From assembly GCA_036346395.1 (NCBI GenBank), contig CM070596.1:3410001-3474000 (forward strand): a stretch of 64,000 bases of DNA. The letters are read 5' to 3'. The stretch is from Hsuehochloa calcarea. Lineage: Eukaryota > Streptophyta > Magnoliopsida > Poales > Poaceae. The notes beneath the pieces are model-generated. The model was not told the DNA's origin, ran no database searches, and saw only the letters and a list, made by a program, of their open reading frames with translations. Position numbers and translations under genes: made by a program. Positions 1 to 11,288 of this stretch are shown one piece after another (within the stretch, counting starts at the first letter, position 1; each line of letters opens with the position of its first letter).

Positions 1-423
1 GCTAGTTGTGGATCATGGAACCCTTCTACGAGCTCGATGAGCATCTACTTCACTTTAGACGACGGTGTGTGCTAGTTGTGGATCACCTGACGAACCACGG
101 TGGGATGCGGATGGCCAAACACACCTCCACGACCAAGCGAAGGCGCAATTTGAAAAGCAAGAACGAGAAGTATTCCTCTGCTTTGGAGCTCGATGATCAC
201 TACGTCTACCCTATATATAGTGATCCTCCTCATGGCTGGCCAAGAGGACTAATTCGGATTTGGGCTTGTTGCCCTTTATGAGTTTGCTCTTGGTCAGACA
301 CTACTTCACTGATTCCGAACGAATTTGAGGCTGATTCCGAATCCGAATTGAATTCTGAGTTGATTCCGATTTGAATTTGGTTGGGCTTGCGCTTTGTCGA
401 TTTGACGTGGAGACCCGAGACTC
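1..423. other. Unassigned left-edge sequence
   Basis: No convincing gene is visible. A 15-bp direct repeat (GCTAGTTGTGGATCA) occurs at 1-15 and 71-85. Around 310-380 there is a run of loosely repeated GATTCCGA-type words. An open frame at 6-281 matches nothing I recognise and has no supporting context. The stretch probably belongs to the 5' part of the transposon-linked PMD locus that follows. Confidence 0.4.
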
Positions 424-832
424 ACACCTTCCACTTCGGTCATCTCGCTCATTATTGGTAGAGATGATAGTTTTCAACTCTCTTAGGATGTTTCATTCTA
501 TGAAACAACATAGCTAAGGATGTCCGCATCACACACCTTCCACTTTCGGTGGGTAGAGATGATAGTCACTCTCTAGGATGTCTCATTCTTGACCGGTCTC
601 CCGATCAGGGATGAGCCACCTGTTCCTGGTCATCCGCCGACGGACTGGAAGGCTCTGTTGGGGCATCGGTTTGGCATACCTATCTCGGACAGCTGGCTCT
701 GGAATTTCAATCAATGCTCGTCGGATGCACCTACCGAGCTTGTTAGGATCCACCTCGTCGCTTTACTTCTCCATCTCTTCGGTTGGGCCCTATTTCCCAC
801 CACATAGGACGATTGGGTGTACCCAAGCTTCA
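424..832 (+). pseudogene. Plant mobile domain (PMD) pseudogene, 5' part
   Basis: Plant mobile domain proteins (MAIN/MAIL-like, aminotransferase-like PMD family) occur as host genes in Arabidopsis and as passengers of plant transposons. From about 530 the plus strand reads the family pattern HTFHF..EM.VTL, then DVSFLTGLPIRDEP, then a conserved Trp region and HLFGWALFP. A stop interrupts it between the VTL and DVSFLTGLP blocks, and a TAG follows the ALFPTT stretch. Bases 424-507 are an imperfect duplicate of 530-590: both carry CACACCTTCCAC, GGTAGAGATGATAGT and AGGATGT. The frame is cut at 832 by the gypsy element and resumes beyond 8208 with the expected next PMD segment. It is a dead gene. 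Family assignment is by pattern recognition and is fairly firm. Confidence 0.72.
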
Positions 833-1564
833 TGATGATGACATCACTTTTACTGATACGAACACTCCTCATGTGCAAGGTCCAATTACTCGAGCACGTG
901 CTCGTCAACTTATTTATCAGGAATCTAGGACTACGACCAGTGCAAGAAGGTCTACAATCAGTTCCGCAGGGTCTACGACCACTTCAAGAAGACTTACGAC
1001 TAGAGATAACATGGACTCCTCAAGACCACCCCAGGACCAGTCCTACGACCAAGTCTTCGACCAGAGATACGCGACCTGAATAGTGAATAAGGTGATGCGT
1101 CACCGTTTTGGCCTAATATGGTCTTGTAAGCGTGTCGAGGTCGGAGTCCAGGTTGTGTACGCCTCTTCCCACGACCGCACAACCCTAGGTCGACCTCCTC
1201 ACGTCCCCTATATATATACAGTAGCCGTCATAGTTTAACGTGTGTTTTTCTTTAAGATTATTCTGCTTAGCAGTCTCACCGCACGTTCAGTTGAGGAACC
1301 CCACATTGTGAGCTTCATCTATATTCGCAATACAATATCAGATTGCATCTTCTACTTTCTTGCTTGTGTTCTCGATTCGCATGTAGGAGATAGCCTTCTT
1401 GGCGAGGTCAACCGCGTTCGGCACGGTTGATAACCATCAGAGTAGTGGTGTAGTGATCGCAGGAGGTTTGATCTGTTCTGGTCGGAGCCTTCGGATCATC
1501 AACGTCGAGTTCTCCACAATCGACTTATTAGTACCTTTCGGAAGATCGGGCCACCGTTACATCA
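833..1564 (+). repeat. 5' LTR of the gypsy element
   Basis: It matches 7476-8208 along its length. It starts TGATGATGACATCAC and ends TTACATCA. Its first ~90 bp correspond to the C-terminal pol codons seen in the 3' copy. A TATATATATA promoter-like run lies at about 1208-1217. Internally it holds several CTACGACCA-type words (about 930-1075). Confidence 0.9.
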
Positions 1565-1566
1565 GT

Positions 1567-1578
1567 TTGTATCAGAGC
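1567..1578 (+). promoter_or_regulatory. Primer-binding site (initiator Met tRNA type)
   Basis: TTGTATCAGAGC follows the 5' LTR after two bases. It differs by one base from the canonical TGGTATCAGAGC, the complement of the 3' end of plant initiator methionine tRNA used to prime reverse transcription. Confidence 0.85.
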
Positions 1579-2782
1579 AAAAGTTGCCCGTTAGGTAATC
1601 ACAATTTTTTCCCTGTTAGATTAGTAGTTTGCCATCGTCCTAAAACTCCAGAAAATTGCCCCATAAAATATGTTTTGTTCGTCGTGTTCTTCCGCTGTCC
1701 CTATCACCCATTGTGCCTTTGCAATTTTCGTTCTTTGTTTTGCGTTGTTGAGTTAGTGTCCTTTGTCTAAGTCGTGTTGCTAGTTTAGAGTCGTGTTTTT
1801 GGTCGCTAGTCAACACCGTCGCCCGTCGTGCCACCATCCATCCTGGCCGCGCCACCCCCTTTTTCGACCACCTCCTCGCGTTCGACCACCTAGTCGGAAT
1901 CGACAACCTACTTGAAGTCGATCACCTACTCGGGTTCGACCACCTACTCGTTCCCGCCCCGACCACCCTATTGTTTCTTGTTGCTCTCGGACACCCCACG
2001 CACTCATCATATCGTGCCTGCCACACAAAGTTCGAGAAGAATTTTCATAGCCACAGTTCAGAGAGAGAGAGAGAGTATCTTTTAATTACCTTTATACCCC
2101 TGCCTTCTATAAAAAGTTTGTGACCCATATATATCCATAGACCCAGAAGAGGGTTTTGAAGAGTTTTGAGTCAAGGTCACATTCGCAAAAAAAAGGGAAC
2201 CCTAGGTTGGGTTTCGGCAATCAAAAAAAAAGAAAGAGAGATAAAAAACAAAGAGAAAAAAGAAGAAGAAATGAACCCTAGGTTGGGTTTAGGCAGTCAA
2301 AAAAAAAGAAAAGAGAGTAGAAGAAGAAGCAAACCGACCACCCCAAGTGAAGAAGAAGAAAATCGACCACCCCCAGTTGGTCTACGACCACTCCCCGCCT
2401 TGCATCCTTTGAATCCTTGTATCAAGTCCTTGTTATCGATCAGTGTGTGCTAGGGCTAGGGACACTTCTTAGGCCAGCAACCGTGACAGGTACTTTGGAC
2501 CCTTATTCAACTTTGCTAATCAGGTTACGGTTTTTGCTAATCCTTGCTACATATTGTGCCTTCCGAGCTCCACCTACTCTTGATCAGAACAGATCCCCTC
2601 TTGCAATCATACCAACTCTCGACAAGGTATCACGAACCAGCCACCGGTCATACCACCTGCTGCATTGGTAAGAACACCTGTAAGAGTGTGGTAAGATGCT
2701 TGAGAGTGTGTGTTTTCACCTTCCATCACCAAGTAGTTGATAGGGATAATATCTTTGTGTTGTCTTTTGTTTTCTGTTAACC
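1579..2782 (+). other. Untranslated leader of the gypsy element
   Basis: No coding sequence is supported. The leader holds TCGACCACCTA-type repeats of about 20-25 bp (1865-1960) and a purine-rich stretch (2185-2360). In that stretch a segment of about 75 bp, containing CCCTAGGTTGGGTTT plus an A-run and AGAGAG, occurs twice. Long noncoding leaders are usual in this class of element. Confidence 0.6.
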
Positions 2783-4236
2783 ATGACAGGTGAAACGTCT
2801 GATGAGAAAGAGTGTGTTATAAAGGGAGAACTCATGACGCTCTTGGATGAACAACGCACTACCATTAATGAGGACATCGACAGAAGTTTCAAGCTACCAC
2901 GATCACATTGCAGCGCTCAATCAACGATAGTATTGCCGTGCTCACTACACGCCTTGAAAGAATGGTGAACCGACCACCAAACACTGGACGTGAGTATGAT
3001 CACGATGCAGTCCAAGATCTTGAGGAGGGAGATGATAATGAGAGGAGAAACCATGATACCGGCGCTGGGTTTGCTGACCAAGATGCATGTCAACGACATC
3101 ACCTACATCACAACTGTCATGGTATGGGAGGTAATCATTTTCAGTACCACAATGCTCGTTCTAATGATGACCCATTTGCTAAAGTTAAATTTACCATACC
3201 ATCTTTTGTGGGTGTTTATGATGCTGAAATTTATCTAGATTGGGAGATGACAGTTGAACAAAAATTTAATGCCCATCTAGTTCCTGAAGTGCATAGAGTC
3301 AGACAAGCTACTAGTGAATTTAAAGATTTTGCTATCATTTGGTGGAATCAAGTAGTTAATTCTGGTTTAACACCTGATACATGGGATAGATTGAAAGTAG
3401 CTATGCGTGCTAGATTTGTTCCTCCTGCTTTTAAACGTGACATGCGTAAGGAATTACAGCGCTTAGACCAAGGTAATAAATCTGTCGAGGAATATTATCA
3501 AGAACTACATGTAGGCATGCTGCGCTGTAATGTTGTTGAGGATGAGAAGGATAAGATGGCTCATTTTTATGGTGGTTTAAAGCGTGAGATTCAAGACATA
3601 GTTGATTACAAAGAATATAATGATATTAATAGGTTGTTCCAGCTTGCTTGTTTGGCAGAAAAAGAATTTCAGGGTAGACAACAAAGGACCAGGAGCAACT
3701 TTGGTAGTACGTCTACATCGAGATCAACGCCGGGACAAGTCAAGATAGCCCCACATGCTTTTCGGTCTGCTGCCCCTTCTGTGAGTATGGCGCGTTCAAC
3801 AACACCATCTCCACCATCACGCGCACACGAGACGAGCAAATCTACTAGTGTGCAGGCACCAGCGCAGAGCTCTTCATCGGTTGCTTCCACAGGTCGTACA
3901 ACAGGAATTGTATGCCACCGTTGTAAAGGAATGTGCCACTTCATGAGAGATTGCCCAAGTCAACGAGCGTATATTGCGGTAGAAGATGGTGGTTATGTAA
4001 GTGCTAGTGATGTTGAGGATGAATATGCTCTTGCAGCTAACCTTGCAAGCAATGATAATGATCATGAGGTAGATAGCGACGGTGAGAAAATTTTAGGTGC
4101 CGCTACTACGGTAAATTATAGGACCATAATTGTGCAACGAGTATTGAGCTCTCAAAGAGAGCAAGAGGAGACGCTACAACGTCATAATTTGTTTCAGATG
4201 TTCCTCATCGTTAAGGATTGCGTGTTCGTGTCATAA
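2783..4236 (+). pseudogene. gag: gag polyprotein of the gypsy element, one frameshift
   Basis: Gag packages the element RNA into virus-like particles. The first frame begins at ATG 2783 and runs out at 2968. A second frame, open from 2908 to 4236 (442 codons), carries the retrotransposon gag domain from about 3170 (KVKFTIPSFVG, later IIWWNQVV) and a Ser/Thr/Pro-rich linker. A CCHC zinc knuckle lies at 3913-3954 with the exact spacing C-x2-C-x4-H-x4-C. A single frameshift near 2890-2908 therefore separates the N-terminus from the body. The frame ends where the protease frame starts, so gag and pol are in different frames here. Confidence 0.88.
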
Positions 4237-7200
4237 TTGATGGCGGAAGCTGCAATAACTTGGTGAATCCAGGATTGGTCAAGAAGCTTGGCTTGACCAC
4301 ACGCGCGCATCCTCTCCCATACCACATTCAGTGGTTCAACAACAGATGTAAGGTGAAGGTAACACAATCTGCGAGAGTGCATTTTTCTATTGGTTCCTAT
4401 CATGATGTTGCTGATTTCGACGTAGTACCTATGCAAGCCTGTTCTCTTTTATTAGGTTGTCCATGTGAATTTGATACCGATGCAACTCATCATGGTAGAA
4501 GTAACAAATACTCTTTTATACACAAAGGAAAGAAAATAACTTTGCTACCTTTAACGCCTACTGAAATTATGAATTGTGATAAAGAGCTAGCTGAAAATGA
4601 GAAGAAAGAACTTGAACATGAATCTGAAAATCAGCAAGTAGTGAAGAATATTTTTCCACCTAAGAAAGAGCGGTTAGCACCTAGTTCTAAGACCGAGGGA
4701 ATTAAATTAAAGGGTTATGTCATGCTTACAACCAAATATGATCTTACTAAAATTTTTGATAATGAGCTGCCATGCTATGCTTTGATATGCAAAAATGCTT
4801 TATATTCACTTGTGGATATATCTAGCTCTTTGCCTCCTGCTATTGCTAACCTTTTGCAGGAGTATGTGGATGTATTTCCAGCTGAGGTACCCCTTGGATT
4901 ACCACCTATTTGAGGGATTGAGCATCAAATTGATTTGATCCCAGGAGCGACTTTGCCAAACCGTGCTGCATATAGGACCAATCCGGAGGAGACTAAGGAA
5001 ATTCACCGACAATTCCAAGATCTTTTGGACCGTGGGTACGTAAGAGAAAGCCTTAGTTCTTATGCTGTTTCTGTTCTTTTGGTTCATAAGAAAGATGGTA
5101 GTTGGCGTATGTGTGTTGATTGCAGAACCATTAATAATATTACCATAATGTATCGTCATCCTATCCCTAGGCTAAATGACATGCTTGATGAGTTGAGTGG
5201 TTCTATTATTTTCACAAAGATTGACTTGCGGAGTGGTTATCACCAGATTAGAATGAAATTGGGAGATGAATGGAAAATTACTTTTAAAACTAAGTTCAGA
5301 CTATATGAGTAGTTAGTGATACCTTTTGGTTTAACTAATGCACCTAGCACTTTCATACGTTTGATGAACGAAGTTTTGCGTGCTTTCATTGGAAAATTTG
5401 TGGTGGTTTATTTTGATGATATTCTGATCTATAGCAAGTCATATGAAGAACACATGGATCATTTACGTGCTGTTTTTAATGTTTTGAGAGATGCACGTTT
5501 GTTTGGTAACCTTGAGAAGTGCACCTTTTGCACGGTTAAGTCTATTTTCTTGGCTATGTTATTACTCCACAGGGCATCAAAGTTGATCAAGCCAAGATCG
5601 TCGCTATCTAGAGTTGACCGCCTCCTAAAACGGTCACACAAGTGCGGAGTTTTCTAGGGCTCGCTGGTTTCTATCGGCGTTTTGTTTGGGATTTCAACAC
5701 CCTCGCTGCACCGCTGAATGAGCTTACAAAGAAGAGTGTTCCTTTTACTTGGGGCACCATACAACAACAAGCTTTCAACGCTCTCAAAGATAAGCTAACA
5801 CACGCCCCTTTGCTTCAACTTCCGATTTCAACAAGACTTTTGAATTAGAATGTGATGCTAGTGACATAGGTCTTGGTGGTGTGTTAATTCAAGAAGGAAA
5901 ACATGTTGTTTACTTTAGTGAAAAATTAAGTGGTCCTAGTTTGAACTATTCTCTATGTGATAAAGAATTATATGCTCTAGTTCGAACTTTGAAAACATGG
6001 TAATATTATTTATAGCCCAAAGAGTTTGTAATACATTCTGATCATAAATCTTTGAAGCATATTCGAAGTCAAACCAACCTGAACTGCAGATATGCTAAGT
6101 GGGTTGAGTTTATTGAGTCTTTTCCCTACGTCATTAAATATAAAAGGCAAAAAAATGTGATAGCTGATGCTTTGTCTAGGAGATATACCATGCTTTCACA
6201 ACTTGACTTCAAAATCTTTGGATTAGAGACAATAAAGGAGCAATATGTGCATGATGTTGATTTTAAAGATATATTGCTAAATTGTCAAGATGGAAAGAGT
6301 TGGAATAAATTTGTGGTGCATGATGGGTTCATGTACCGTGCTAACAAGCTATGCATTCCAGCTAGCTCCATTCGTCTTTTGTTTTTACAGGAGGCGCATG
6401 GAGGAGGATTGATGGGTCACTTCGGCGTGAAGAAGACCGATGATATTCTGACCCACCACTTTTATTGGCCAAAGATGAGGCGTGACGTCAAATGCTTCAT
6501 TACCCGCTGCACCACGTGCCAAAAAGTTAAGTCACGACTTAATCCTCATGGTTTATATACGCCTCTTCCTGTTCCAAGCATACCTTGGGAAGATATTTTT
6601 ATGGACTTTGTTTTAGGGCTTCCTAGAACAAAGAAGGGGTGTGATAGTATTTTTTGTTGTCGTGGATAGATTCTCTAAGATGACTCATTTTATACCATGT
6701 AATAAAAGTGATGATGCTTCAAATGTTGCTGATTTGTTCTTTAAAGAAATTGTTCGCTTGCATGGTATTCCGAATACGATAGTTTCAGATCGTGATGCTA
6801 AATTTCTTAGTCATTTTTGGAGAACCTTGTAGGGTAAGTTGGGGACTAAGCTGTTATTTTTCACTACTTGTCATCCCCAAACCGATGGACAAACTGAGGT
6901 TGTCAATAGAACCTTGTCCACTATGCTTAGGGCTATGCTTAAAAGAACTTAAAAATATGGGAGGACTACTTGCCTTATGTGGAGTTTGCTTATAATCGTT
7001 CGCTGCATTCTACCACAAAGAAGTGTCCTTTTGAGATTGTTTATGGATTCATCCCTCGTGCACCTATCGACTTGTTACCTCTTCCAGCTTCGGAGAAAGT
7101 AAATTTTGGTGCTCAACAACGTGCTGAGTTGATACTAAAGATGCATGAGACAACGAAAGAGAATATTGAGATTATGAATGCTAAATATAAAATTACTGGT

Positions 7201-7563
7201 AGTCAGGGACGCAAGCATGCTTCTTTTGAACCTGGTGATCTTGTGTGGTTACACTTGCGTAAAGAACGATTTCCTGAATTAAGAAAGTCTAAACTCATGC
7301 CACGTGCAGATGGTCTTTTTAAAGTTCTTGAACGTATTAATGATAATTCATATAAGTTAGACTTGTCTGTAGATTTCGGGGTTAGCTCCAGTTTTAACAT
7401 TGCAGATTTGCGGCCTTTCTTGGGCGCGGAGGATGATCTTGAGTCGAGGACGACTCCAATTCAAGAAGGGGAGGATGATGAGGACATCACTTCTACTGAT
7501 ACAAACACTCCTCATGTGCAAGGTTCAATTACTCGAGCACGTGCTCATCAACTTATTTATTAG
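4218..7563 (+). pseudogene. pol: pol polyprotein (PR-RT-RNaseH-IN) of the gypsy element, many breaks
   Basis: The protease begins at about 4236 with the IIDGGS active-site motif. Reverse transcriptase spans about 4935-5550 and keeps the catalytic YFDD at 5409-5420. RNase H follows (DASDIGLGG, then ADALSRR at about 6160-6181). Integrase has an HH-CC zinc region (about 6398-6520) and a DDE core (MDF near 6602; SDRDAKF near 6787; Q-T-E near 6890). Breaks I see include TGA at 4911, TAG at 5310, a frameshift near 5545, another near 5835, stops at 6001 and 6016, a frameshift in a T-run near 6650, TAG at 6830 and a frameshift near 6950. The last 28 codons lie inside the 3' LTR and end in an ITRARA motif. 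No classical chromodomain is visible. Confidence 0.9.
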
Positions 7564-8208
7564 GAATCTAGGACTACGACTAGTGCAAGAAGGTCTACGA
7601 CCAGTTCCGCAGGGTCTACGACCACTTCAAGAAGACTTACGACCAGAGATAAACTTGGACTCCTCAAGACCACCCCAGGACCAGTCCTACGACCAAGTCT
7701 TCGACCAGAGATACGCGACCTGAATAGTGAATAAGGTGCTGCGTCACCGTTTTGGCCTAATATGGTCTTGTAAGTGTGTCGAGGTCGGAGTCCAGGTTGT
7801 GTACGCCTCTTCCCGCGGCCGCATAACCCTAGGTCGACCTCCTCAAGTCCCCTATATATATACAATAGTCGTCATAGTTTAACATGAGTTTTTCTTTAAG
7901 ATTATTCTTCTTAGCACTCTCACCGCACGTTCGGTTGAGGAACCCCACATTGTGAGCTTCATCTATATTTGCAATACAATATCAGATTGCATCTTCTACT
8001 TTCTTGCTTGTGTTCTCGATTCGCATGCAGGAGATAGCCTTCTTGGCGAGGTCAACCGCGTTCGGCACGGTTGATTACCATCGGAGCAGTGGTGTAGTGA
8101 ATGCAGGAGGTTTGATCTGTTCTGGTCGGAGCCTTCGGATCATCAACGTCGAGTTCTCCACAATCGACTTATCAGTACCTTTCGGAAGATCGGGCCACCG
8201 TTACATCA
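7476..8208 (+). repeat. 3' LTR of the gypsy element
   Basis: It begins TGATGAGGACATC immediately after the polypurine tract and ends TTACATCA. It is 733 bp against 732 bp for the 5' LTR. The pol frame continues into it to the TAG at 7561-7563. A TATA-like run lies near 7852-7861. Confidence 0.9.
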
Positions 8209-9736
8209 CTTTGTCCGCATCGTCGAGTCTTGGGCTGGCGTGGAGGCTGGGGCCATGTCTCAGTACAATTGGGGTTCAGCCGTCCTTTGCACTAGATATA
8301 GGGGGTTGTGTGACGCTTTGTGGTGTGACACCGGTGTGAAACCGAGTCTTGCCGTCTGCTATGTGCTCTAACAGTTGTGGAGTTGGGAGCACTTCCCTGT
8401 TGGGCCGCCCTCCTTCAGGAGAGCAGTGCTCCCCCGAGTTGCAAGACCCGATTGATGGGCCCACTATGGGCTACTGGTGGACTAGCGCTCAGGTACGCTG
8501 GGCTAAGGATAAACCGATGAGGTGCTACTCGTTGTTCCACAACGAGTTCGAGTCGTTACACGACAACGACATCATATAAGCTTCATAGACCCAAGAGTTC
8601 ATGGACACAGTAGCGCCACACGGACTGTCCGTGCAATGCATGTAGGACGCTGGATTATAGGCGACGACCTGCCAGCCGTTGTTCACCCATATGGTGGAGC
8701 CTTACTTGCCACAGTGCCTAATACGACAGTTTGGTTTGTACCATCTTGTGCTCCCTCCCGACGACAGGATCCTGCAGCAAGCCATGCACTTGTGAGTGCA
8801 GCTCCACCCCAGTAATGTTTGCATTTCATACTCACATTTCCTGTTCTGACACGAATCCTTCTCGAATGATGGGAATCGAGGGTGGGCCGACATGCTGAGG
8901 GCTGGCAAGTAGTCCAACATGAGTGGGTTACGGCCTGGACGGAGACAACGTACGTCGAGGTCTTATATGAGCAGAGATCATACGAAGTATGGACATACCG
9001 CCAACACATGGAGTGGTACGTACCACAGTCGCGCACCAGACTGACCGTCCTCCACCAGAGTGTCCGAAGCAGGTGACGTACCAGGAGAGGCTCCGTCACT
9101 CCTTCAGCCGACACGACGCCTCGTGGCGTGACGACACCGTAAAATACTAACAATTTTTGCTCGTTTCATTGATGACTTTTGTACTATTTGTTATGGACAT
9201 GTGTTGTCTGTCATTTCAATTAGAGCGTCCGCAGCGCATCGCAAGCGCATCCGAGACTGTCATCCGCAGCTCAAAGCACAACATACTAGGGCTTCTGAGC
9301 ACTTTGAAGTACATCTTCGCGGAGTCGAAGAATGTAATAAAAAACATGAGCTGCAGTCGTTCGAGAGACTAAATCCTACACGCCGCGCACCGAGTGGGCA
9401 AACCGTGCTCACCTACTAGGTCGTCACGGCCTGGTTGAATCGGCAGGCATCCTAGCGCTCCCAGTTAATCATCCGCACTGCAGATTGGTGGGGAGGTAAG
9501 TTATGTATAAATTTATGTCCTGTTTTTTTTATCATGCCTTATGTTGTGCCAACATCATGTCATCCTACATCCACACGTTCATCAGGATGCATCTCTTTTG
9601 CCGTTCACACCCTGTAATAAGACAAACGCTCCCCCTCGGTCATCTGCACTACACATCCTGGAGGTACGAGATGTTTAGTTTACGTTCTGGATTTTTATTT
9701 GGCAAGACATCATTCCATCTTGTAACCTTCAGTTGA
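8209..9736 (+). pseudogene. Plant mobile domain (PMD) pseudogene, 3' part
   Basis: Directly after the gypsy element the plus strand reads a Trp-containing segment then SQYNWGSAVL and YRGLCDA. After a stop in the same frame comes QLWSWEHFPVG, then VRWAKDKPMRCYS with FHNEFESL. Further on are HEWVTAW and MEWYVP..RTRLT (about 8920-9050). These are the ordered blocks of the PMD fold after the segment at 424-832. A plausible intron runs from GTAAAA at 9139 to TTTCAATTAG at 9226, followed by an exon with PQLKAQ..EHFEVHLRGV and a donor GTAAGT at about 9496. Stops and shifts make it non-functional. Confidence 0.7.
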
Positions 9737-9741
9737 GCGTG

Positions 9742-9929
9742 TGTAAGATCAAGGAGGCTAACTAGGGGCGGAATAGGTAGTTTTAAAATCATTTTGGCTA
9801 AAACCGAGTTTATGTGCGGAAGAGTAAATAAAACCAGTTTTACACTATTGAGGTCTAAATCAACTAGTCTCACTAACTGCACCAACAACCTAAGTCTATG
9901 TCAATGATAGTAAATATACGAAGACATAT
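9742..9929 (+). repeat. Truncated LTR fragment
   Basis: It begins TGTAAGATCAAGG and aligns base by base with the start of the LTR at 21086 (both have GGGG..GAATAGG, then a pyrimidine/purine-rich stretch and TGCGGAA). Only about 190 bp remain. It abuts the chromovirus coding fragment without a visible duplication. Confidence 0.65.
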
Positions 9930-9942
9930 AAGCAACATCTGA

Positions 9943-11288
9943 GAGCCATCTCTGCTGTTGTACTATCGTGGATCAATAAAATCATAAACAACTATGATCA
10001 TGATGAATTCTATCAAGAACTGATAACTAAGTTGAGTGTAGACCCCGATGATGAACACAACTATACATTGAAAGGATGTATTCTGAGATACAAGAACAAA
10101 GTAGTAGTTGGGGCAAATTCTGAGCTAAGGATACATTTAATTATGTCCTGTCATGATTCAGCCCTAAGAGGTCACTCAGGAGAAAGAGCTACATACCAGA
10201 GAATAAAACTCCTTTTTCATTGGAAAGGGATGAAGCAGACTGTTAATCAGTTTGTTAAGGAATGCTCTACATGTCAAAAGAATATGTCTGAGCATACTCC
10301 TTACCCAGGTTTGCTACAACCTCTTCCTATCCCTGACAGAGCCTAGACTCACATATCAATGGATTTCATTGAAGGCTTGCCAAAATCGGAAGGGAAAGAA
10401 GTAATTTTTGTGGTAGTGGATAGGTTCACCAAGTACTCCCATTTCATTCCAATGTGTCACCCCTTTATAGGTCAACAAGTAGCACATGAATTCTTAGACA
10501 ATGTGTATAAGCTCCATGGGTTACCAGCTGTGATTATTTTAAACAGGGACAGAGTATTCACAAGTCATTTCTGGCAAGAGCTATTCAAGTCATTATGGGT
10601 TAAATTGAGGCTAAGCACTGCATACCACCCCCAAATAGATGGACAAATAGAGAGGGTCCATCAGTGCCTTGAATTCTAACTAAGGTGCTTGAAATTTGCT
10701 AGCCCTAAGAAGCGGAAAAATTGGTTAACCTTAGCTGAATGGTGGTATAATACTAATTATCATACTAGTTTGGAAATGACCCCATTCCAAGCCCTCTATG
10801 GTTTTCCTCCTCCCATGTTTACTAAAGTGATCCTACCAGATTCTGCAAATGAGGAATTGAGATGGTTGATGGTTCAAGAGAGGATTAGTAAGTACACTAA
10901 CAAGAAAGTGAAGGAGAGGGAGTTTGTAGATGGAGATATTGTTTATCTGAAAATTCCACCATATCGACACACTTCTCTCAGTTTACATAGATCTCTGAAG
11001 TTACATCCAAAGTTTTATGGTCCATTTTGGGTGCTAGAGAGGATTGGAAAAGTGGCTTATAAACTGCTCTTGCCTAATGGGTGTCAATTGCATCCGATGT
11101 TTCATGTGAGTCAGCTCAAGAAACACATAGGGCCTAAAATGATTCTAAGCCCGGAGCTTTGTCTTGTTGATAGTGAAGGAAATGTAAAGGTATATCCTGC
11201 AGCAATTCTGGAAAGGAGAATGGTGCCCATAAACAATGAACTTGTTGTACAATGGTCGATCCACTGGACTAACCTACCTATGGAAGCT
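9943..11288 (+). pseudogene. pol: Chromovirus integrase with chromodomain, degenerate
   Basis: The frame is open from about 9943. The integrase zinc region has H..H..C-S-T-C (about 10156-10280). The core has MDF near 10361 and, where an SDRD-type motif is expected, an N-R-D (ILNRDRVF near 10545). HPQIDGQIE near 10628 carries the third acidic residue. Stops are TAG near 10344 and TAA near 10678. The C-terminal tether runs HVSQLKKHIGP then a chromodomain start VVQWSIHWTNLPMEA. The rest, ATWEDAYFISQIF, lies at 13051-13089, beyond the inserted LTR, followed by a TGA or TAG-type break before the polypurine tract GGAGGAGGAAGGGAG. Confidence 0.82.

Larger units (their letters stand above)
833..8208 (+). 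mobile_element. Ty3/gypsy LTR retrotransposon, CRM/CRR-like, full length but degenerate
   Basis: Two 0.73-kb LTRs, a primer-binding site, gag, pol in the order PR-RT-RH-IN, and a polypurine tract (AAGGGGAGGA) define a complete element. The LTRs start TGATG and end CATCA, a 5-bp terminal inverted repeat that I recall from the rice/maize centromeric CRR/CRM family. The flanking pentamers are CTTCA (828-832) and CTTTG (8209-8213), which fit one ancient duplication with two transitions. The LTRs differ at roughly 4-5 percent of sites in the part I compared by eye. Coding regions carry many stops and frameshifts, so the copy is non-autonomous now. The insertion lies inside a PMD pseudogene. Confidence 0.9.
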
